Below are positions 42,740 to 52,404 of a stretch of DNA of 60,822 bases, piece after piece (the stretch's first letter is position 1; each line of letters starts with the position of its first letter). The notes beneath the pieces are model-generated. The model was not told the DNA's origin. It did not search any database and saw nothing but the letters and a program-made list of their open reading frames with translations. Origin of the DNA: Prevotella sp. GTDB taxonomy: Bacteria; Bacteroidota; Bacteroidia; Bacteroidales; Bacteroidaceae. The position numbers were made by a program, and so were the translations under genes. The stretch is taken from assembly GCA_022782305.1 (NCBI GenBank), contig JALFPC010000018.1, forward strand, positions 1-60,822. The letters run 5' to 3'.

Positions 42740-42780
42740 CACTGTCAATCAAAAAGACATTATAAATCAAAGAGAAAGTG

Positions 42781-43143
42781 TCAGTCAAAGAACCCTGGAG
42801 ATGAATCATGATAATAGTTGCTGTTTGATTGCTCTTCAGGGTTTTGCTGTTCATCATCATCCAAAGAATTGTGTACAGAGAAATCAATCATCAGTTGATG
42901 CACTGCTGGTGTATTGGGATTGAGTTTGTAACACCCCTTTTTATCCATTTTTAGAATGATAGAATTGGGAGTTTGTGAGTTTTTTGCAAGAAATGTTCTC
43001 ACATGCCTTTTAATATCTTCAATATTAGGAGTAAAGAAGAGAGAGGAATTAAGATTATACAGATGTTTGGCAATCAAGTTGACAGACAATCCCCTATCGC
43101 CCACCTTAGCCATGAGATAAAGTATTTGTTCGTCGTAGGTCAT
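42781..43143 (-). CDS. Small winged-helix-like protein (possible HARE-HTH-like)
   Basis: EQILYLMAKVGDRGLSVNLIAKHLYNLN...FTPNIEDIKRHVRTFLAKNS...DKKGCYKLN; acidic/Asn-rich C-tail. Confidence 0.6.
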   Translation of the reverse strand: MTYDEQILYLMAKVGDRGLSVNLIAKHLYNLNSSLFFTPNIEDIKRHVRTFLAKNSQTPNSIILKMDKKGCYKLNPNTPAVHQLMIDFSVHNSLDDDEQQNPEEQSNSNYYHDSSPGFFD

Positions 43144-43187
43144 TGAGAATATGATTCATGTATTTATAAGCACAAATGTTAGACACT

Positions 43188-43227
43188 AAAAAAGCCGGTA
43201 ACCCACAATGTGAATACCGGCTTTTTT
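43188..43227. terminator. Bidirectional intrinsic terminator
   Basis: AAAAAAGCCGGTA-acccacaatgtgaa-TACCGGCTTTTTT. Confidence 0.92.
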
Positions 43228-43245
43228 TGTATTTACATTAAAACA

Positions 43246-43539
43246 TTATGCCAATGTAACCTTGCCTTCAGCGGCAACTACTTTGCCCTCTTTGAAGAGC
43301 CATCCCATGCCGAGGAGCACTTCCTCTTCTGCTATTTTAGCAGCCTTGGCAATCTCCTTAACGGTCATTGCGGCACCATTAGCAGCAAGAGCCTGATAAA
43401 CATCACCTGCCTTGAAACCAACGTTCTCAGCGTTCAATGCTACTTCAGCCTTCTTGGCGCATGTTTTCTTAACTGCGGTTTTCTTTGCAGCTGTTTCCTT
43501 CTTTTCAGCTGCCACTTTTGTTGTCTTTTTTTCTACCAT
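43246..43539 (-). CDS. Winged-helix protein (DUF2582-like) with Lys/Ala-rich N-terminal tail
   Basis: MVEKKTTKVAAEKKETAAKKTAVKKTCAKKAEVALNAENVGFKAGDVYQALAANGAAMTVKEIAKAAKIAEEEVLLGMGWLFKEGKV. Confidence 0.85.
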   Translation of the reverse strand: MVEKKTTKVAAEKKETAAKKTAVKKTCAKKAEVALNAENVGFKAGDVYQALAANGAAMTVKEIAKAAKIAEEEVLLGMGWLFKEGKVVAAEGKVTLA

Positions 43540-43682
43540 AATACTTTCAGATTACTACGTTTTTTGAATGATTTCTATTCATTTCTTACGTTCTGCATGC
43601 AAAATTAAAGCATTTTTTTCATTCGGCAAAATATTTTACTTACAAAGTGGCACCTATAAATGTAGAAATGCCCGTAAATGCG

Positions 43683-45443
43683 TTATTCTTGACTTATGTC
43701 AACCTTCAACTGCAATTCGTCAAGTTGTTTGGGGTCTAATTCACCTGGTGCGTCGAGCATGACGTCTCGTCCTGAATTGTTTTTGGGGAATGCTATGCAG
43801 TCGCGTATTGAGTCGAGCCCTGCCATCACGCTCACAAACCTGTCGAGACCGAATGCGAGTCCTGCATGAGGGGGAGCACCATATTTGAATGCGTTGATAA
43901 GGAATCCGAACTGTGCCATGGCTCTCTCTGGAGTGAAGCCAAGTATCTTGAACATTTTCTCCTGCAGTTGTCCGTCATGTATACGCAGGCTACCTCCGCC
44001 AAGTTCTATACCATTGCAAACGAAGTCGTAAGCCTTTGCTCTCACGTTTTCCGGGTGCACATCGAGCATTGGAATATCATCAGGGTTAGGCATGGTAAAA
44101 GGATGGTGTGTGGCCATTAGTCTCTCCTCCTCGTCGCTCCATTCAAACAATGGGAAGTCAACGATCCAGAGACATTCAAATTTATCCTTATCTCTGAGTC
44201 CGAGTCTGTCACCCATTTCTAGTCTGAGGGTGCAGAGTTGTGTGCGCGTCTTGTTTGCTTTATCTCCTGAAAGTATCAATACCAGGTCACCATCTTTTGC
44301 TCCCATGGTATCCTTGACCTTTGCGAGCACATCAGGTGTATAGAATTTGTCTATACTTGACTTGATAGTGCCGTCTTCGTTATACTTGATATAAACCAAT
44401 CCCTTGGCACCCACCTGCGGGCGCTTCACGAAGTCGGTGAGTTGGTCGAGCTGCTTGCGTGAATAATTGGCGCAACCAGGCACGCAAATACCTCCGATAT
44501 ATTCTGCCGAGTCAAATACGGGGAAGGTACCAATCTTGAGGATATCCATGAGTTCCACAAACTCCATGCCGAAGCGCAAATCAGGTTTGTCGCTTCCGAA
44601 GCGTTTCATTGCCTCGTGCCATGTCATCTGCTGCAGGCGTGCAGGTAGCTCCACCCCTCTTATCTCCTTGAACAGATGGCGTGCCAGGTCTTCGAATATA
44701 GCTATCACGTCCTCCTGGTCCACAAAGCTCATCTCGCAATCTATCTGTGTAAACTCAGGCTGGCGGTCTGCTCTCAAATCTTCATCCCTGAAGCATTTAG
44801 CTATTTGAAAATATCGGTCGAAACCACTCACCATGAGAAGTTGCTTAAGGGTTTGCGGACTCTGTGGTAGGGCATAGAACTGTCCTGGATTCATGCGCGA
44901 AGGCACCACGAAGTCTCGTGCGCCCTCAGGAGTAGACCCGATGAGTATAGGAGTTTCAACCTCAATGAAATCCTTTGAGTCAAGGAAGTTGCGTATGAGA
45001 ATTGTCATCTTATGCCTAAGTTCGAGATTTTTTCTCACGCAGTTCCTTCTGAGGTCAAGATATCTATATTTCATTCTGATATCATCGCCTCCATCAGTGT
45101 TATCCTCGATAGTGAAAGGAGGTGTGGCACTCTCGCTGAGAATAGTGAGAGAATCAACAATCACCTCTATGTCACCCGTAGGGATATTTTTGTTTTTGCT
45201 TTCTCTCTCGCTCACGCAGCCTTTTGCCTGTATACAGAACTCACGTCCCAATTTATTAGCTTTTTCGCAGAGTTGCGCATTGATGGCCTCATTGAACACG
45301 AGCTGTGTGATACCATATCTGTCTCTCAAATCAACGAAAGTCATGCCACCCATTTTTCTGGTGCGCTGCACCCATCCGGCCAGAGTGACCTCATTGCCGG
45401 CATCGGAGAGTCTCAGTTCTCCACAAGTTTTAGACCTATACAT
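43683..45443 (-). CDS. aspS: Aspartyl-tRNA synthetase
   Basis: [62 protein letters not shown]. Confidence 0.98.
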   Translation of the reverse strand: MYRSKTCGELRLSDAGNEVTLAGWVQRTRKMGGMTFVDLRDRYGITQLVFNEAINAQLCEKANKLGREFCIQAKGCVSERESKNKNIPTGDIEVIVDSLTILSESATPPFTIEDNTDGGDDIRMKYRYLDLRRNCVRKNLELRHKMTILIRNFLDSKDFIEVETPILIGSTPEGARDFVVPSRMNPGQFYALPQSPQTLKQLLMVSGFDRYFQIAKCFRDEDLRADRQPEFTQIDCEMSFVDQEDVIAIFEDLARHLFKEIRGVELPARLQQMTWHEAMKRFGSDKPDLRFGMEFVELMDILKIGTFPVFDSAEYIGGICVPGCANYSRKQLDQLTDFVKRPQVGAKGLVYIKYNEDGTIKSSIDKFYTPDVLAKVKDTMGAKDGDLVLILSGDKANKTRTQLCTLRLEMGDRLGLRDKDKFECLWIVDFPLFEWSDEEERLMATHHPFTMPNPDDIPMLDVHPENVRAKAYDFVCNGIELGGGSLRIHDGQLQEKMFKILGFTPERAMAQFGFLINAFKYGAPPHAGLAFGLDRFVSVMAGLDSIRDCIAFPKNNSGRDVMLDAPGELDPKQLDELQLKVDISQE

Positions 45444-45604
45444 AATTATATATATAATATTTTGCTATTCAGAGTGCAAAATTACAAATTTTATCTGAAT
45501 ATATATGATTATTTACGTAAAAAACACATTACCATGGTCAAAAACTTGCATAAATGGAATATTATTATTAAATTCGCAGCCTAAACTTATTACCGCTAAA
45601 ACAA

Positions 45605-46720
45605 ATGAAGAAGTTTGCTATGTTAGTGGCTGCCGTGATGACCACCGCCACATTGTCTGCTCAGACATCTACAAAAAAGGACGTGCTCGAAACTGCACGT
45701 AGTGCCAACAACTATTTTATGGCCAAATATGCCGATCCCACAGTGCCCACCAATGTGAAGCGCATTCGTCCCAGTAGCCTGTGGACGAGAGCGGTGTATT
45801 ATGAGGGACTGATGGCTCTCAACACCATAGACCCTCAGAAACGTTATATCGACTACACTGACCGTTGGGCTTCATTCCACAAGTGGACGCCACGCAATGG
45901 CACCAAGACACGAGATGCCGACGACCAGTGCTGCTCGCAGACCTATCTCGAGAGATTTATGATGACTGGCGATTCTACCATGCTCTTTCCTACACGCGAA
46001 AACCTGCGCGGCCAAATGGCTGAAACCAAGATAGGCTATTGGACATGGATTGACGCCATCCAGATGGCCATGCCTGTGTATGCTCAGATGTATAAGATTA
46101 CTGGCGACCGTGCCTATCTCGAGCATGGCATGAAGATGTATCGCTGGAGCCGCAATGAGTGCGGTGGTGGTTTGTTCAACACAAAGAGCGGACTATGGTG
46201 GCGAGATGCCGACTATGTCCCTCCATATAAGGAGAAAGACGGCAACGACTGCTATTGGTCTCGCGGCAATGGTTGGGTGCTCGCTGCATTGGTAAGGGTT
46301 ATGGACAACATCAGCCCCAAGGACAAGGCATATAAGGAACTGAAGAAAGATTTCGTTGCCATGTGCAATGGTCTGGCCAGCTGTCAGCGAGAGGATGGCT
46401 TTTGGAATGTGAGCCTTGTGTCGCCAGTCACCTATGGAGGTCCTGAAACTACTGGCACCGCTCTCTTCCTTTACGGCATCAGTTGGGGCTTACAGAAGGG
46501 TTATCTCAAGTCTAAGACCTTCCGTCCCATTGCAGACAAGGCATGGAAAGCTCTCACCACTGTTGTACACGACGATGGTTTCCTGGGATATATGCAGGGC
46601 ACAGGCAAAGATCCATCTGCTGGTCAGCCTGTTACTTACGACAAGGTGCCAGACTTCGACGACTACGGTGTTGGATGTTTCCTTCTTGGTGCAGTTGAAT
46701 ACTATAAACTCATCGACTGA
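45605..46720 (+). CDS. Glycoside hydrolase family 88/105 (unsaturated uronyl hydrolase-like)
   Basis: Signal peptide; DDQCCSQTYLE, WIDAIQMAMPVYAQ, LWWRDADYVPPYKEKDGNDCYWSRGNGWVLAALVRVM. Confidence 0.92.
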   Translation: MKKFAMLVAAVMTTATLSAQTSTKKDVLETARSANNYFMAKYADPTVPTNVKRIRPSSLWTRAVYYEGLMALNTIDPQKRYIDYTDRWASFHKWTPRNGTKTRDADDQCCSQTYLERFMMTGDSTMLFPTRENLRGQMAETKIGYWTWIDAIQMAMPVYAQMYKITGDRAYLEHGMKMYRWSRNECGGGLFNTKSGLWWRDADYVPPYKEKDGNDCYWSRGNGWVLAALVRVMDNISPKDKAYKELKKDFVAMCNGLASCQREDGFWNVSLVSPVTYGGPETTGTALFLYGISWGLQKGYLKSKTFRPIADKAWKALTTVVHDDGFLGYMQGTGKDPSAGQPVTYDKVPDFDDYGVGCFLLGAVEYYKLID

Positions 46721-46826
46721 TGTCTGATAGAATGCACATATTCACTGCTGAATAATTAAATGCATAAATAGTGAAAGCAACAACAATCTGAAAGAATAAC
46801 GTTAAAAAAGTATTCAAAATCATATA

Positions 46827-46878
46827 GACTATATCTGCAAACGTTAATAATAAAAAAATACGTACTGCAGATATGGTC
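46827..46878 (+). terminator. Intrinsic terminator downstream of the GH88/105 gene
   Basis: GACTATATCTGCA-loop-TGCAGATATGGTC followed by TTTTTT. Confidence 0.75.
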
Positions 46879-46929
46879 TTTTTTGATTAAAAGCACTAAT
46901 TTTGCATCATGTAATCAAAAAACTCAAAT

Positions 46930-47340
46930 ATGAAAAAGATTTTTTTATTAATGATGATGGTGGTAAGCAGCATGACCACCGTGATGGCACAGGAAAGTGC
47001 CGACAAAAAACAGGCAGAGATCAAGTTTGACAAATATATCCATAACTTTGGTGAGTTTTCTGAGTTGTCGCCCAAGGTTACCTGTGTGTTTACATATACC
47101 AATGTGGGTAATGCTCCCTTAGTTATCAATCAGGCGGTGGCCAGTTGCGGTTGCACAGTACCAGAATACACAAAGCAGCCTGTGATGCCAGGTCAGAAGG
47201 GTGAAATAAAGGTTACATACAATGGTGCAGGAAAGTTCCCTGGTCATTTTAAGAAATCAATAACGGTAAGAACCAACGGCAAGGTGGAGATGACCCGCTT
47301 ATACGTTGAAGGAGATATGAAAGAAAAGGCAGCCCAATAA
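46930..47340 (+). CDS. DUF1573 domain protein
   Basis: IKFDKYIHNFGEFSE...FTYTNVGNAPLVINQAVASCGCTVPEYTKQPVMPGQKGEIKVTYN. Confidence 0.94.
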   Translation: MKKIFLLMMMVVSSMTTVMAQESADKKQAEIKFDKYIHNFGEFSELSPKVTCVFTYTNVGNAPLVINQAVASCGCTVPEYTKQPVMPGQKGEIKVTYNGAGKFPGHFKKSITVRTNGKVEMTRLYVEGDMKEKAAQ

Positions 47341-47432
47341 GAGTTGCTTTTTTATTGCCCATACGTCATTGTTTTTTATGACAGACTATGAGCGCATATA
47401 CTAAATATTAACAAATACGGAATTTTCTCAGA

Positions 47433-47521
47433 ACAAAAAGCCCCCGTTTCTCAACGGGGGCTTTTCATCGTCAATAGGTATTAGTCTCTTTTAAGGTAAA
47501 AAGATTGTATTCAGGATAACG
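47433..47521 (-). ncRNA. Candidate orphan small RNA (about 85-90 nt)
   Basis: Minus-strand TTTG (47557-47554), N20, TATCTTTG (47533-47526), then an ~85-nt span ending in the terminator stem at 47465-47436 plus TTTTT. No plausible ORF of usual size on this strand before the terminator. Confidence 0.6.
47436..47465. terminator. Bidirectional intrinsic terminator
   Basis: AAAAGCCCCCGTT-tctc-AACGGGGGCTTTT (13-bp stem). Confidence 0.95.
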
Positions 47522-47690
47522 ATAGCAAAGATACACAATAATTTAGTTATTTGCAAATAAAATTGAAGATATTTTAGAAAACTGTATCATTTTTCTATGT
47601 TTTGTAAATATATAAAAAAAAAATCCAAGTTATAGGTATTTTTTTGCCCTTTTCTACCATATGGAACAGTAATATTACCTATCTACAAAA

Positions 47691-47720
47691 ACCCGCTTGG
47701 AACTTTCGCTCCAAGCGGGT
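47691..47720 (-). terminator. Intrinsic terminator of the bamD/omega/DUF4293 operon
   Basis: ACCCGCTTGGA-actttcgc-TCCAAGCGGGT; T tract on the minus strand. Confidence 0.88.
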
Positions 47721-47752
47721 CATGTATGCAAATTAATCAACTCTATTACGCC

Positions 47753-48130
47753 CTATCTTATTCTATCAGCATCACGAATAAGTTTATCGTCGGCTTTTAC
47801 TCCTCTTCTGGCCATCACAAGCATTACCATTGAGGCAAAAGGTAAAAACCAATCCCATGAGAATCTGGTAGAAGACGTACATTGCTCACAAATATACGGT
47901 AGCACTCCATCTGTGGCATACCATAGGATGAGCAGCAGCATATTTACATTGCAGAGTTTTATCTGTTTCTTTCGGTCGTTATATTTGAAGATTGTATATA
48001 TGGCCAAAGCAGAAGATACAACCAGCAACACTATAAGCCCAATGAACAGATGCCCCAATCCTACCAATGCACAAAGCAGTGTCCATATTGCCGCAGCAAA
48101 GAGATATACAGACTGTATGCGCTGAATCAT
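47753..48130 (-). CDS. DUF4293 family membrane protein
   Basis: MIQRIQSVYLFAAAIWTLL, four TM segments, C-terminal ARRGVKADDKLIRDADRIR. Confidence 0.93.
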   Translation of the reverse strand: MIQRIQSVYLFAAAIWTLLCALVGLGHLFIGLIVLLVVSSALAIYTIFKYNDRKKQIKLCNVNMLLLILWYATDGVLPYICEQCTSSTRFSWDWFLPFASMVMLVMARRGVKADDKLIRDADRIR

Positions 48131-48453
48131 AGGTTGTCGCGGCTTGGATCACGCCAATAAACCTTATCCTCTACAAATTCCTGTGTAGCAAGCAGTGTAG
48201 GTTTAGGCAGTTTTTCATAGTAGCGAGATATTTCTATCTGCTCACGATTTTCAAACACTTCCTCGAGACTGTCATTGTAAGATGCAAATTCAGCCAGTTT
48301 TTTGCTAAGGTCCTCCTTGATCTGCACAGAAATCTGGTTTGCTCTCTTTGCAATGATAGCCACGCTCTCATAGATATTGCCAGTTTCGTCACACAAGTCC
48401 ATGATGTTTCGTGTCACTGTGTTTACTGGTGCTTTTGATTTCTTGTAATCCAT
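48127..48453 (-). CDS. rpoZ: RNA polymerase omega (Rpb6)-like subunit
   Basis: NIYESVAIIAKRANQISVQIKEDLSKKLAEF; located between bamD and DUF4293. Confidence 0.8.
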   Translation of the reverse strand: MDYKKSKAPVNTVTRNIMDLCDETGNIYESVAIIAKRANQISVQIKEDLSKKLAEFASYNDSLEEVFENREQIEISRYYEKLPKPTLLATQEFVEDKVYWRDPSRDNL

Positions 48454-48494
48454 CTTATTATCCTATCTTATTTGTTTGGTTTATAATCTAAATA

Positions 48495-49331
48495 TCAGTC
48501 AGCCTGTTTGCCTTGGGTAATCTTTTTACATTTCTCGATATATTTTTTTGCATTGTTAGCTTCGGAACTTTCTGGATATTCATTTAAGAATCCATAGCAT
48601 TCGTCCTCAGCATCACGATATCTGTCCAATTTTTTCGACTCCACACTCTGTTGTGCCAGTTCAAACTTGCTCTTCATGATGAGCACAGCAAACTCCTCCC
48701 TCATTTTCATGTATGGATAAGTCTTGAGAGCATTCTCCGAAGTGATGATGCAAGCCTCGTAGTTGCTTCCTCCAAAGGCACAATTGACGAAATATCCTCC
48801 GAGGTCATAATAGAGTTTAGCAGAGAGATATTCCTTTTTCACTAGTATATCCTGCAGTGCGAACATGTTTTCCTGCGCCTGGCTTTTCATTTTGGAGTAT
48901 GGATAGAGGTCGAGAAACTCCTGATAAGCTGCTATGGCCCCCACGGTTGGAGTTTGGTCGAGCCTTGGCTCTGGTGCCCCTTCTGCCAGCGAACGTCCTA
49001 TATAATAGCATGCCTGCTCGGCATACACGCCCCTTGGGTATGTCTTGTAATACTTCTTGAATGTAGCTGATGCACTTTCATAGTCACCATTGCAATATTC
49101 TGCCATGGCGAGCATATAAAGGCACTCTTGACCATTGTCGGTACCCTTCTGTATGGTCACCAGTTCCTGCAGCAATGTGATGGCCTGGCTATGCTTGCCT
49201 TGAGCAAAGAGTTGCTTGGCAAACTCATACTTATAGTCATAATCAGATGTCTTATACACTCGGTTGAACTCTGTAGCGCAACTTGCGAGCATCAAGCCTG
49301 ATATTGCTAATAATACTATCTTGTTCTTCAT
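48495..49331 (-). CDS. bamD: Outer membrane assembly lipoprotein BamD
   Basis: Lipobox LLAISGLMLASCA; TPR-like YEFAKQLFAQGKHSQAITLLQELV; YPRGVYAEQACYYIGRSL. Confidence 0.92.
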   Translation of the reverse strand: MKNKIVLLAISGLMLASCATEFNRVYKTSDYDYKYEFAKQLFAQGKHSQAITLLQELVTIQKGTDNGQECLYMLAMAEYCNGDYESASATFKKYYKTYPRGVYAEQACYYIGRSLAEGAPEPRLDQTPTVGAIAAYQEFLDLYPYSKMKSQAQENMFALQDILVKKEYLSAKLYYDLGGYFVNCAFGGSNYEACIITSENALKTYPYMKMREEFAVLIMKSKFELAQQSVESKKLDRYRDAEDECYGFLNEYPESSEANNAKKYIEKCKKITQGKQAD

Positions 49332-49442
49332 TTTATCCGAATTGGCGTGCAAAAATACTACTTTTTCGGAGATTTTCCAAGTTTTTGATACCTTTTTTAT
49401 TAAAATAAACATTAATCATTGCTATATTACTGTTAAAATGAC

Positions 49443-49450
49443 TAATTTTG
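49443..49450 (+). promoter_or_regulatory. uvrB promoter -7 box
   Basis: TAATTTTG, 7 nt before the ATG at 49458. Confidence 0.6.
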
Positions 49451-49457
49451 CACCGTC

Positions 49458-51488
49458 ATGAGTATATTTAAACTAACATCAAAGTATAAACCCACGGGCG
49501 ATCAGCCAGAGGCAATAGCAGAATTGGTAAACGGCATTGAGCGGGGCGACAAGTCCCAGGTGCTGCTTGGGGTGACGGGATCTGGCAAGACCTTTACCGT
49601 AGCCAACGTGATACAAACTGTTAACCGCCCCACCCTAATCCTGAGCCACAACAAGACATTGGCGGCACAGTTGTATGAGGAGATGAGAGGTTTCTTTCCT
49701 GACAATGCGGTGGAATACTACGTGAGCTATTACGACTATTACCAACCAGAGGCATACATGCCCAGTTCCGACACATACATTGAGAAAGATTTGGCCATCA
49801 ACGAAGAGATTGATCGTTTGCGTCTGCGTGCCGTTTCATCATTGCTCTCGGGTCGCAAAGATATCATCGTGGTATCGTCGGTGAGTTGCATTTATGGTAT
49901 GGGCAGTCCAATTGCCCTATCTGAAAACGTAATTGAGATAAGATGTGGACAGAGGATGGATCGCAATGCCCTGTTGCGCAAACTCGTGCAGGCTCTTTAT
50001 GTAAGGAATGATATAGAGCTGCAGCGCGGCACTTTCCGTGTAAAGGGAGACACCCTTGACATACTGATGGCTTATAACGATGCCGTGCTCAGGGTGATAT
50101 TCTGGGATGACGAAATAGACAGCATTGAGGAACTCGATCATATAACCATGCAGCGCCTCGGTCGCTTTGATGAATACAAGATATATCCTGCCAACCTTTT
50201 CACCACCTCGCAGCAGCAAACCATAAAAGCCATACACGACATACAGGACGATCTTAGCAAGCAGATTGAGTTTTTCACCGACTTGGGAGACAACATCAAG
50301 GCACAGCGAATAAAAGAGCGAGTAGAGTATGACATGGAGATGATCAAGGAGTTAGGCCACTGCTCGGGTATAGAAAACTATTCTCGTTATTTCGACGGAC
50401 GAAAAGCTGGCGAACGGCCCTACTGCCTACTCGACTTCTTCCCTGATGATTATCTCATGGTGATAGACGAAAGCCATGTGAGCGTACCACAGATAAGCGC
50501 CATGTATGGCGGCGACCGTGCTCGCAAGACCAACCTTGTAGAATACGGATTTCGATTACCAGCAGCCTTCGACAATAGACCATTGACTTTCAATGAGTTC
50601 CAAGATATGGTTAATCAAGTAATTTACGTTTCTGCAACCCCTGCCGATTATGAACTGAACGAATCTGAAGGAGTTGTGGTTGAGCAGATTATCCGCCCCA
50701 CGGGCCTGCTAGATCCCGTAATTGAAGTTAGACCTACAGCCAACCAAATTGACAACCTCATGGAAGAGATTGTAGACTGTACCCACAGGCATGAGCGCAC
50801 ACTGGTCACCACCCTCACCAAGCGCATGGCAGAAGAACTCACCGACTATCTTCTCAACCATGGCATACAAACAGCATATATACATAGCGATGTGGCCACT
50901 TTGGATCGTGTTAAGATACTCCAAGATCTACGCCAAGGCATTTATGACGTGCTGGTAGGAGTAAACCTACTGAGGGAAGGTCTCGATTTGCCCGAGGTGT
51001 CGTTGGTTGCCATTTTAGATGCTGACAAGGAGGGTTTTCTGCGCAGCAAACGCAGCTTGACCCAAACAGCCGGACGCGCAGCCAGAAATGTGAATGGTAA
51101 GGTTATCATGTATGCAGACAACATAACAGAGAGCATGCAGCAAACTATCGACGAAACCATGCGCCGGCGAAAAAAGCAGATGGATTATAACCAAGCCCAC
51201 GGCATCACGCCTCAACAGATAGTAAAAAACATCTCTGGTGGCGCACTGGTTGCACAACAGAAGTCCGACAGCACCACCACCTATCAGGAGGCATACGTAG
51301 AGCAACAACCCACTATGGCCGCCGACCCAATAATATGCAGCATGACAGAGGAACAACTGCGCAAATCCATCGACAACACCATAAAACTTATGAAAGAGGC
51401 AGCCAAACGCATGGAATTCCTCCAGGCGGCACAATACCGCGACGAACTGGTTAGACTGCAGGAACAATTGGAACTGAAAAAAAGTTAA
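49458..51488 (+). CDS. uvrB: UvrABC excinuclease subunit B
   Basis: YKPTGDQPEAIAELVNGIERGDKSQVLLGVTGSGKTFTVANVI; YYQPEAYMPSSDTYIEKD; C-terminal UVR motif. Confidence 0.98.
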   Translation: MSIFKLTSKYKPTGDQPEAIAELVNGIERGDKSQVLLGVTGSGKTFTVANVIQTVNRPTLILSHNKTLAAQLYEEMRGFFPDNAVEYYVSYYDYYQPEAYMPSSDTYIEKDLAINEEIDRLRLRAVSSLLSGRKDIIVVSSVSCIYGMGSPIALSENVIEIRCGQRMDRNALLRKLVQALYVRNDIELQRGTFRVKGDTLDILMAYNDAVLRVIFWDDEIDSIEELDHITMQRLGRFDEYKIYPANLFTTSQQQTIKAIHDIQDDLSKQIEFFTDLGDNIKAQRIKERVEYDMEMIKELGHCSGIENYSRYFDGRKAGERPYCLLDFFPDDYLMVIDESHVSVPQISAMYGGDRARKTNLVEYGFRLPAAFDNRPLTFNEFQDMVNQVIYVSATPADYELNESEGVVVEQIIRPTGLLDPVIEVRPTANQIDNLMEEIVDCTHRHERTLVTTLTKRMAEELTDYLLNHGIQTAYIHSDVATLDRVKILQDLRQGIYDVLVGVNLLREGLDLPEVSLVAILDADKEGFLRSKRSLTQTAGRAARNVNGKVIMYADNITESMQQTIDETMRRRKKQMDYNQAHGITPQQIVKNISGGALVAQQKSDSTTTYQEAYVEQQPTMAADPIICSMTEEQLRKSIDNTIKLMKEAAKRMEFLQAAQYRDELVRLQEQLELKKS

Positions 51489-51556
51489 TATCCGAAATCA
51501 TGCTACATCATACGGATATTATTTGTACCTTTGCACCAATAAAAAGACAAACAATA

Positions 51557-52174
51557 ATGAGCATGAAAAGATTAATTATAGCACTAATGGCCATCATGCC
51601 TTTGGCATCCATGGCACAAAACACATGGGAAATGCCCGAAAAGACAGAAGACGGCACAGTGATAAATCCTGACCAGAAATACCTTGTGGGAGCTGTGCCC
51701 GTGGTAGACGGTCGCGTGGTGTTTACAAAGGAATTGGAAGCCAAAGGCAAGTCAGCACAACAGATTTTCGACATTGTAAAGGCATACATGCAGAAGATGA
51801 CCAAAGAGCCCAATCAATTTGAGCAGAGTCGCATAACCTTCGAGGATACCGCATCACACACTATCTGCGGAAGTTATCAGGAATGGCTCGTGTTCAAAGA
51901 CAAAGCCCTTGTGCTCGATCGCACACGCTTCATGTACAACCTGTTGGCAAAATGCGAAGATGGCAAGGCCACACTAACAATAACACGCATCTATTACCTC
52001 TATGACGAGGAGCGCCAACCACAAAACTATAGGGCAGAGGAATGGATTACCGACGAGTACGGGCTGAAGAAAAACAAGCAAAAACTCTCTAGGGTCACGG
52101 GTAAGTTCCGCAGAAAAACCATCGATCGTAAAGACTACATTTTCAACAAGATAGAAACATTGCTTAACAAATAA
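51557..52174 (+). CDS. DUF4468 domain protein (exported)
   Basis: Signal peptide; YLVGAVPVVDGRVVFTKELEAKGKSAQQIFDIVKAYMQK. Confidence 0.85.
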   Translation: MSMKRLIIALMAIMPLASMAQNTWEMPEKTEDGTVINPDQKYLVGAVPVVDGRVVFTKELEAKGKSAQQIFDIVKAYMQKMTKEPNQFEQSRITFEDTASHTICGSYQEWLVFKDKALVLDRTRFMYNLLAKCEDGKATLTITRIYYLYDEERQPQNYRAEEWITDEYGLKKNKQKLSRVTGKFRRKTIDRKDYIFNKIETLLNK

Positions 52175-52185
52175 CCCTAACACAG

Positions 52186-52404
52186 ATGATACCACGACAT
52201 CACAGAATGGAACAAAATAATGAGGACTATCGCACCACCATGCATTTCAAGGTGCGCATGGTACTCAATGTCATATTCATGCTTGGAGTGGTGGCCGGCA
52301 TGCTGGTCTACTTTCTCAATGACAAGATGACAGGCATGATCATACTGGCATGTTGCGTGCCCGTAAAGATGGCTGAGTCAATAATCAGAATGATGAAGAA
52401 ATAA
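52186..52404 (+). CDS. Small two-TM hypothetical membrane protein
   Basis: 72 aa; VRMVLNVIFMLGVVAGMLVYFLNDKMTGMIILACCVPVKMAESIIRMMKK; directly precedes the porin gene. Confidence 0.7.
   Translation: MIPRHHRMEQNNEDYRTTMHFKVRMVLNVIFMLGVVAGMLVYFLNDKMTGMIILACCVPVKMAESIIRMMKK

Noticed and set aside
44893-45584. Plus-strand ORFs of 190-201 aa antisense to aspS
   Set aside because: Overlap aspS and each other in different frames; no domain signature.
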